Shown here piece by piece: positions 27,029 through 33,046 of a stretch of 33,046 nucleotides of DNA. Source of the stretch: Superficieibacter electus (GTDB lineage: Bacteria > Pseudomonadota > Gammaproteobacteria > Enterobacterales > Enterobacteriaceae); the NCBI RefSeq assembly GCF_002915575.1, contig NZ_PQGD01000032.1, positions 1 to 33,046 of the forward strand. Direction: 5' to 3'. Every line of letters begins with the position of its first letter. The stretch's first letter is position 1. Made by a program: the position numbers and the translations under genes. The notes under the pieces are model-generated. The model was given only the letters and a program-made list of their open reading frames with translations, was not told where the DNA came from and did not search any database.

Positions 27029-28162
27029 TTATCGGGAAACAACCTGAGCTTTCAAATCGTTAACTATGTTTTGCAAATCGGTGATCTGGTCTTCCATTGC
27101 CTGCATCGCTAACGTCATTTTTGCCATCATTGCGATCGGTTCAAGGGTGTAGGCTTTTAACGGGTCCGGTTCGTCGCCCTCCTCCAGCCCCTGACCCGAA
27201 ACACACTCCGGGCTGACGGCTTTCAGATCGTTGGCGATAAAGCCCAGCATTTCAGGCGACTCTGGGATAACGTCACCTCTGGCCCTCATTTTAAATGTCG
27301 CCGTAGCCCAGCGCATCACCTCCTCCAGCGCCACCAGTCTGTCATCCAGCGGTGTATACTCAATGTCTTTCTTTAGCCCTCGATCTGACGTTGACGTGGT
27401 GTTCAGAGACCCTACAGCCGTATTGTCAACGTAGAGGACCATACGCGACCCATCCCAGCCAAAGCAGTAATTGTTAGCCCCTGAAGCACTACCAATTCCC
27501 ATATGCGATTTGAAACCACGGACGCAGTCTAAAGTTTGAGGCAGGAACAGACCATTGCCGCCCCACGAACACACATCAACATTACCGCCAACGGTGAGAA
27601 TAAAAGTATTATCATCACCGGCTTTCAGGATCACCTTATCTTTTCTTAGATGCACCGCGCTGGGCATTACAACTTTTCCGGTAAACTCCGGGTCATTTGT
27701 ATAAGCCAGTTTTTGCCAGGCGGTCCATGATGCGATCCCGCTGGCGTTTGCGTTGCCAGTCCTGACCCATACATTTTGGTTGTTAAAGGGGAAATATAGC
27801 TGAGTGCATCCAGCGAGGCCGTTTGCAGCGTTCTGCATAACCAGAAGGTTACCTGCGACGTATTCAGGGTAATTTCGCGCCGCGGTCGCATTGGCTGAAG
27901 CAGGCTGAATCCAGAACCCTTCGTTCCTGCCGTCAACTTCGTTAAGCAGCCGGGTCCCAAGATTACCATTTTGCTTAATGGTCCCGACAGTTGCGGCCAT
28001 CATTTTGGCCCACGTTGCCGCCAAAAACGTGGAACCGTCAGCGCGGGTCAATGTCACGTCGCCGCTGCCATTAAACATTTTGTCCTGATTCTGAATGTCG
28101 AGCTGGGCAAGCTGAAGAATTTTTGTCAGCCCTGCTGCCAGTTCATCGGAAATAGTTGCCAT
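27029..28162 (-). CDS. Phage tail fibre/spike protein with C-terminal S74 intramolecular chaperone
   Basis: 377 residues. N-terminal helical part (about 1-70, ILQLAQLDIQNQDKMFNGSG); middle part (about 75-155) with the WIQP... / VWVRTG...WTAWQKL repeat of phage tail 'knob' domains; a beta-rich tip (about 160-255); then a Peptidase_S74 chaperone (about 256-377) with its catalytic Ser259-Asp260 in TSDRGLKKDI and LGFIANDLKAV downstream. S74 domains trimerise, help fold the fibre, then cut themselves off at that Ser. A C-terminal coiled coil (MEDQITDLQNIVNDLKAQ) suits trimerisation. Host-receptor binding is inferred. GAGGAA precedes the ATG, only about 12 bp after a strong terminator that closes the upstream J-like gene. 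Confidence 0.9.
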   Translation of the reverse strand: MATISDELAAGLTKILQLAQLDIQNQDKMFNGSGDVTLTRADGSTFLAATWAKMMAATVGTIKQNGNLGTRLLNEVDGRNEGFWIQPASANATAARNYPEYVAGNLLVMQNAANGLAGCTQLYFPFNNQNVWVRTGNANASGIASWTAWQKLAYTNDPEFTGKVVMPSAVHLRKDKVILKAGDDNTFILTVGGNVDVCSWGGNGLFLPQTLDCVRGFKSHMGIGSASGANNYCFGWDGSRMVLYVDNTAVGSLNTTSTSDRGLKKDIEYTPLDDRLVALEEVMRWATATFKMRARGDVIPESPEMLGFIANDLKAVSPECVSGQGLEEGDEPDPLKAYTLEPIAMMAKMTLAMQAMEDQITDLQNIVNDLKAQVVSR

Positions 28163-28173
28163 TTTTATTCCTC

Positions 28174-28200
28174 AAAAAAAGGGAGGCAAAAGCCTCCCGT
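28174..28200 (-). terminator. Strong terminator between the two tail genes
   Basis: On the minus strand GGGAGGC / GCCTCCC with a TTTT loop, followed by T7 (28180 down to 28174). It falls between the J-like gene (stop at 28218) and the S74 fibre gene (start 28162), practically abutting the latter's ribosome site. Confidence 0.93.
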
Positions 28201-28217
28201 TTAATGAATTTAATTAC

Positions 28218-31200
28218 TTAGTTTTTCACTACCAGAAAGGTGTAATTCTGAGGGAACCCAGACGGTCCCACACCACCGCTGGCACGATAGGTCACTTCAT
28301 AGTAAACACCTGGATTGAGTAGCCAGGTTCCTTCAGCAACATCAAAAACGGTCTGATTTGAGTTGCTGGCGGATATATGCTTATCAAAAATATTGGCGGT
28401 CCCTCCGTCACCCGCAAAAAGTTGCAGGGTCATATGCGCCTGACCATACAGGTAAGTAACCGTACTGTTTTCAATCCTGGTGGCGGTGGCCGCCATCATG
28501 GGTGCGCTTATCGCAACGATCCTGCGCGGATAAGGTGCGGCTTCGATTTTAGCGGTTCCGTTTATGCCTATAGTGAACGACTTAACGACATCCCCTTCCA
28601 GCTTCTCCGCATAAACGGTCCCCTTAAACCAGCCATCATTGGCTTCAATACGGCCCTGAACGGTGCAGGTCTCTTTGATGAGGATATTATTCATCTCGCC
28701 GGCATTCGCATAAACCGTACCGCGAATGGTGACGTTGTTCAGTTCAGCATTGCCGTTCTTTGGCAGGTTCCACCCCTGCTGTCCCGGCACGAAGCTTGTG
28801 GAGCGCAGCGTGTCACTGATTTTGCCGAAATCGATGCTTAAATCCTGAATCATCGCCGCCCGAAGATAAGCGGTCGCACCACTCACCGCGAACGCCAGCA
28901 CACGGCCGCCAGCTGCATTCGGGTTGTAAATCCCGAACGTGTCAGCATCAATCAAAAACTGAGAAGCTCCATTGCCGTCAACACCCAACTGAATCCCTGC
29001 AATGTATGAGCGCCCCTGAGCATCCACCTGAACCTTAACGCCCCACTGAGCCGACAGCTTGCCGGACACATCCGCCAGCGCGGAGGACGTCACCTGGATT
29101 GCAGCGGCATTATCGCCGACGCTGGCCTGCAGGGTGTTCATCTGCTGCGCCACCGCACCCGCTTCATTCGCGATAGTCACATTCACTTCGTTTATTGAGG
29201 CGGTGATTTTCGTGTCATTACTGACAATTTCAGCGCGCTGCTCGTAAAATCCTCTGAACTGCGCCAGCCCGGCCTGGGCGATGGATTCGAATGTCTGAGC
29301 CAGACCCGATTCCGCGCCCTCCACACGCGTCTTCAGCTCACTTACAGATTTAGTATTGGCGGTAATATCCTTGCCCTGCTGCGTCACCGTGGTATTTGTC
29401 TGCTCCAGCGCCTTCGCTTCAGCCTTGTTACCCAAACTGGTATTCAGCCCCTGGATACTTTTAGCCTGCGCCGTCAGCGTGTCGCCCTGCTGTTTAACTG
29501 ACGTCTCAAGTTGGGTAACCGCATCCGCCGTCGTCGCATTGGCTTTAGCGTCGGTCACATCCTCCACGCGAATGTAATCGATCCACAACTTCCCGGCTTT
29601 CAGCAGTGAGGAAATAGCCAGGCGTACCAGTAAATCGGCGGTCGGCTTGTACTCGAAAGAGAATTCCGTCCATGCCGTCGTCAGCGATGAGCCAGAGCCT
29701 TTAAAGTTAACTTCTGCGATAAAGGCGTTTGACTCGCTCTGGCGAATCGAGGCTTTGGTATTACCCCACCCGGTCGTTGCATCCACGCTCGCATCGGACG
29801 AAAACTTAGCCATCATTGATACGCGGTAGATCCGGTCCTTGAGCATCGTCAGGCCACGCTGGAACATCAGCATATTGGCCGTGCCGGAGTACTCGAAGCA
29901 CTTCGTGCCCAGATAAGGGGACGTCGTGACTACCGCGGGCTGCGGTGAACCTTCCCAGAACTCAAGGCCGCTTTCGCCGCTGCCGTTGGCGATCATGTTT
30001 TCCGTGTCAGCAGCTGCGTCTTTCAGGGTTGACTTAAGCGCCGTCGTTGCCGTGGCGTTTAAGACCGTATCCTGGCGGATGGTGGAAGGCACAATGACAG
30101 ACGCTGAGCCAACAGCTATGGGGTTGATTGTCTGGCTTCTCTCGGTAAATGAATCCGTGCGCAAAACTGGCGTTACGTTGTATGGCGTCGAAACATCATA
30201 CTGAGAGCCTCCGCGCAGATAAATGTACTCGTTTGAAGAGTTAGCCATCTGCCCCACGTTAACAACTGGCGCAACGCCGCCCGTTATCCAGTTTGGTTTA
30301 AACTGATATTCGTAAACATTGCGCTCAATATCGTTAGCACCATAGCCGCTGCCTATGGCCGTCCATTCCATTGACGCCGAAAATCCGTTGGCGTGAGTGG
30401 CCCAGTCTGGATTTTTATAACTCCCGTCAGCCTGCTTGATACCGTAGCTTTTCAACAGAGGACGAACAACGCGAATGCGCGACGGTGATTTGATAACGCC
30501 ATCGCCTGATGGGAGCGTCATTGTCACGGCGTAATAAGTATTCTGGTCGAGGCCAGTCAGGTCAACGCGGGTCGTCTTGAGCGAGATGCTGTCAATACGA
30601 TCACCATGCCCCTGAACAGTGTTCGACAGCTCAGTTACGACGGATGAATCCGCTTTCTTGCCGAGATTGGTTGTCAGACCATTGATAGCTTTTTGCTGGC
30701 TGTCAATGTCGCCTTCCGTATCGGTTACACGCTGGGTCAGCTGATTTAACGCCTGCTGACTGGCCTTCCCACCCACATCGGTTTTCAGCTGAGTGATGGC
30801 GTCAGCCTGGGTGCTGATATCTTTACCCTGCTGTGTCACCTTAGCGTCAAGCGCGGTCGTGGCGGAGGCATTAGCGTTAGCAATCGCCGATGCGCCAGCG
30901 CCCAGACCAACCATCGTCCCGTTGATGAACTCAATGGCCGCGAAAACACGAGCATCAGGTCCATTGGCGGAGGGACTTACCAGCTCTTGCCCATTACCCT
31001 TGCCAATTCCTTTGCATCCAAGAAGGATATACGCGCTTCGGACTGCCATTGTTCCCATGGCTTCACGACTACCCCCCAGGCTTTCAATAGCATCAAAGAT
31101 TAGAGATTTGTACCCGTTAGGCTCGTCCCATGTTGTGACGGCTACATACGTCCCATTGGGTAATGCTGCTACAGCATCATTAAAAGATGATGCCGCTGCC

Positions 31201-32933
31201 GATCCGGAGTAAACATCAAAGTTAGTAGATGTAAAAGTTGTAGAGCCATCAGTATTGGTTCTGAAGACTGACAGCATGTATGACCGCGCCGGTGTCGCCA
31301 GCTTAGTGCCATCTTCCTTAAAAATACCCGCGGCCCCGATACCACCAGTACCACCGCTACCGACCGATACGGCACGGTAGACAGTACGGCGGCCGATGCT
31401 GGCCTGAACCTGCGTCAGCGCGGTGCCCTGTGCATCCACTGTATCGCCGATAGCCTTCACTTTTCCGTCCAGCGTGGTAAGAGCGCCAGCGTCGGCTTTG
31501 GTCTCAATGGCTTTGGCGTCAGTAATGTCCATCACACGGACAAGGTCAACGTCCATCGTCCCGGCAGACAGAGCGCCAGTGATGGCGAGTTGCACAACGA
31601 TGTCAGAAGTACCGCCGAGTTTGTAATCAAAGCTTTTTTCAGTCCAGACCGTCGGTGGCGTCTCTCCGTTAGCAAGAAAGCTGACGCTGCTGATCAGGGC
31701 GTCTGATGCGTTATTCCTGATAGCAAGCTTGGTGTTATCTCCTGCCAGAGCGACAGCGTCCGACGAGCACTTAACGACAGCGGAGATCCGATAAGTGCGT
31801 CCCTTTAACAGAAGAATGTTTTTCTGGTTCAGACGCGAAGGACGTGATTTAGCTGTAAACCGGAGTACCTTACTTCCGCTGTATGCACCGCCGTTAACGA
31901 TCGACTGGTCATCCGCGTTAGTCCGGCCTTCCCAGTACTCGAAATCAGCCTCAAACGAACCGTTCGTCAGCAGGTTGTCACCGTCAATATTGCCGTATTT
32001 GAGCGCAACATTGATGTTCGTGATCGTCTGCCCCTGTGCCGTTTGCGCATCGGTAAGGACGTCAAAGCGCTGCTGAACTGCTGAGTTGTTGTCGTTGAAG
32101 TTCGTCTCCAGCGCTTCAACGTCTTCGGCGATGGCCTTCTCCGAAGAGATGCGGACCTGTCGCTCATTAAAAATTAAGCCGCTGGTCAGTTTCGACGGAT
32201 CGGTGCCGTCGTTACCGCCGCGCAGCTGCGCCGCCAGGGTGCTACGTGCCGTGGCTTCGGCAGAGTCTGCCGCGATACGCGCTGTCGCTTCATCCTCGAG
32301 TGCCGCGGTGCTGGCACCCGGTGCCGGGCGGCCCACCGCTATCCAGTCAATCAGGAAATAATCACTGGAAGTCTGTGTTGCGCCAATATCCAGGCGGATC
32401 TGTGCCACATTCGCCAGGGTATTCCACTTGATATCGCTGAAATCGATTGTGGCCACGCCGCTGGCATCAAAAGCAGGCTCAGCCAGCGTCACCATGTTCG
32501 TGTCGTTAAAGGCCGCCGTATCGCGCCAGCGCAACTGGCCCCGCCAGGCTGGTTTGCCCACCTTTCTGATACGCAGCTTAACGAAGCGATAAGACGCTGC
32601 ATCCACTGCCAGCGATGCCGGAGAGACGACATAAGGGTTACTGGCTTGGCTCGCCGGGCGCAGGCAGTTATCGACCACCGTCGGCGTGCCGTTGCCGGTC
32701 CACCCCTCCACGCTTGCTGAGTTGAAGTGCCAGATTTTCAGGGAATCGAACTGCGTGCCGCTACCCGCCGCCACCTGCGCGATCGACTGCGCCAGCGAGT
32801 CCGTTTTGTTCTGAATAATCAGGTTGGTTTCAGTAATTGCCGCCTCGCGCGTCAGTTGCTCGTTAAGCAATCCATTTGCAGCATCAGCCGCGACCTTCTG
32901 ATCCTGCTGGGCGCGCGTTGTTGCCTCCGCCCC
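28218..32933 (-). CDS. Lambda-J-like host-specificity/central tail fibre protein, 5' end missing
   Basis: At least 1571 residues are visible; the frame runs open to the corrupted right edge. Its first 'start', a TTG at 32868-32870, is only an internal Leu codon. Numbering from that codon, regions are: a beta-sandwich, carbohydrate-binding-like unit (about 45-190); coiled coil; a CBM4/9-like unit (about 296-455, LLTNGSFEADFEYWEG); coiled coil; an ILEI/FAM3-like unit (about 494-655); coiled coil with VTQQGKDI repeats (about 660-765); an unassigned beta region (about 768-935); a second CBM4/9-like unit (about 955-1110, MIANGSGESGLEFWEG); coiled coil; DUF1983-type region (about 1240-1345) typical of J proteins; and a small C-terminal beta domain (about 1450-1550). 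J proteins form the tail tip and bind the receptor. No tail-assembly genes upstream are in the window. Confidence 0.88.
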   Translation of the reverse strand, partial: GAEATTRAQQDQKVAADAANGLLNEQLTREAAITETNLIIQNKTDSLAQSIAQVAAGSGTQFDSLKIWHFNSASVEGWTGNGTPTVVDNCLRPASQASNPYVVSPASLAVDAASYRFVKLRIRKVGKPAWRGQLRWRDTAAFNDTNMVTLAEPAFDASGVATIDFSDIKWNTLANVAQIRLDIGATQTSSDYFLIDWIAVGRPAPGASTAALEDEATARIAADSAEATARSTLAAQLRGGNDGTDPSKLTSGLIFNERQVRISSEKAIAEDVEALETNFNDNNSAVQQRFDVLTDAQTAQGQTITNINVALKYGNIDGDNLLTNGSFEADFEYWEGRTNADDQSIVNGGAYSGSKVLRFTAKSRPSRLNQKNILLLKGRTYRISAVVKCSSDAVALAGDNTKLAIRNNASDALISSVSFLANGETPPTVWTEKSFDYKLGGTSDIVVQLAITGALSAGTMDVDLVRVMDITDAKAIETKADAGALTTLDGKVKAIGDTVDAQGTALTQVQASIGRRTVYRAVSVGSGGTGGIGAAGIFKEDGTKLATPARSYMLSVFRTNTDGSTTFTSTNFDVYSGSAAASSFNDAVAALPNGTYVAVTTWDEPNGYKSLIFDAIESLGGSREAMGTMAVRSAYILLGCKGIGKGNGQELVSPSANGPDARVFAAIEFINGTMVGLGAGASAIANANASATTALDAKVTQQGKDISTQADAITQLKTDVGGKASQQALNQLTQRVTDTEGDIDSQQKAINGLTTNLGKKADSSVVTELSNTVQGHGDRIDSISLKTTRVDLTGLDQNTYYAVTMTLPSGDGVIKSPSRIRVVRPLLKSYGIKQADGSYKNPDWATHANGFSASMEWTAIGSGYGANDIERNVYEYQFKPNWITGGVAPVVNVGQMANSSNEYIYLRGGSQYDVSTPYNVTPVLRTDSFTERSQTINPIAVGSASVIVPSTIRQDTVLNATATTALKSTLKDAAADTENMIANGSGESGLEFWEGSPQPAVVTTSPYLGTKCFEYSGTANMLMFQRGLTMLKDRIYRVSMMAKFSSDASVDATTGWGNTKASIRQSESNAFIAEVNFKGSGSSLTTAWTEFSFEYKPTADLLVRLAISSLLKAGKLWIDYIRVEDVTDAKANATTADAVTQLETSVKQQGDTLTAQAKSIQGLNTSLGNKAEAKALEQTNTTVTQQGKDITANTKSVSELKTRVEGAESGLAQTFESIAQAGLAQFRGFYEQRAEIVSNDTKITASINEVNVTIANEAGAVAQQMNTLQASVGDNAAAIQVTSSALADVSGKLSAQWGVKVQVDAQGRSYIAGIQLGVDGNGASQFLIDADTFGIYNPNAAGGRVLAFAVSGATAYLRAAMIQDLSIDFGKISDTLRSTSFVPGQQGWNLPKNGNAELNNVTIRGTVYANAGEMNNILIKETCTVQGRIEANDGWFKGTVYAEKLEGDVVKSFTIGINGTAKIEAAPYPRRIVAISAPMMAATATRIENSTVTYLYGQAHMTLQLFAGDGGTANIFDKHISASNSNQTVFDVAEGTWLLNPGVYYEVTYRASGGVGPSGFPQNYTFLVVKN

Positions 32934-33046
32934 GGGGGGGGGGGGGGGGGGGGGGGGGGGTTTTGTCAGCGGCGGGGGGGGGGCAGTTGTTTAGTTGGAA
33001 ATAGCCCCGGCCCGGGGAGTGGCGGCGGTGGGTATGGGGGCGGGGC
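32934..33046. other. Low-quality contig end with 27-G homopolymer
   Basis: Twenty-seven consecutive G at 32934-32960, then G-rich sequence with more G runs to the end. In the J-like frame it would encode polyproline, then unrelated residues. It looks like dark-cycle (poly-G) sequencing error at an assembly edge, so I annotate no gene here. Confidence 0.85.

Noticed and set aside
32868-32870. TTG as the start codon of the J-like gene
   Set aside because: No ribosome site, the frame is open upstream and continues with coiled-coil-like residues (QQDQKVAADAANG). It is an internal Leu codon of a truncated gene.
32934-33046. G-quadruplex or homopolymeric regulatory tract at the right end
   Set aside because: A 27-G run followed by G-rich noise is far better explained by sequencing error than by biology.

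Overview
The window is a stretch of enterobacterial chromosome. Gene order and protein sequences match the E. coli/Salmonella/Citrobacter group almost gene for gene: an rrn leader, clpB, pgeF, rluD, bamD, raiA, pheLA, tyrA-aroF, the rpsP-rimM-trmD-rplS operon, ffh, ypjD, corB, grpE, nadK, recN, bamE, ratBA, smpB and ssrA. The tmRNA tag reads ANDENYALAA, as in E. coli, whereas Salmonella tmRNA as I recall it carries a T in place of the N. With the extra accessory genes this leans towards a Citrobacter-like or related genus, but I cannot fix the genus.

Layout. 1-387: promoters P1/P2 and the antitermination leader of an rRNA operon that runs off the left edge (the 16S gene is not included). 388-6480: protein quality control (clpB), rRNA and cell-wall housekeeping (rluD-pgeF), outer-membrane assembly (bamD) and ribosome hibernation (raiA). 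6326-10992: aromatic amino acid block, with attenuated pheLA convergent to the TyrR-regulated aroF-tyrA operon. A gluconolactonase-like gene sits between the two. 11046-12871: a small metal-handling-looking pair, a PepSY membrane protein and a His/Met-rich DUF2946 protein. 12946-16529: ribosomal protein/tRNA modification operon and the SRP protein gene. 16653-20220: ypjD-corB, an unrecognised acidic protein gene, and sigma-32-driven grpE. 20269-25308: nadK, SOS-controlled recN, bamE, a ClbS/DfsB-like gene, the ratA-ratB pair, smpB. 25491-25854: ssrA.

Downstream of ssrA the backbone stops and prophage DNA begins. There is a decayed C-terminal umuC-like remnant, a free-standing 19-cysteine copper-binding (DUF326-type) gene, a tiny ORF, and two large leftward tail genes. 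One is a self-cleaving S74-chaperone tail fibre. The other is the C-terminal ~1570 residues of a lambda-J-like host-specificity protein, carrying several carbohydrate-binding-like modules and a module resembling the eukaryotic FAM3/ILEI fold. The integrase and the second att site are outside the window.

The last ~113 bases (from a 27-G run at 32934) look like sequencing or assembly artefact. With the left edge falling in an rRNA operon leader, the window is probably an entire short-read contig.

The most interesting material is the phage host-recognition module (modular adhesin plus a second fibre behind a strong terminator) and the accessory genes inserted at otherwise conserved junctions. 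Two of those sites carry metal-binding-type proteins.
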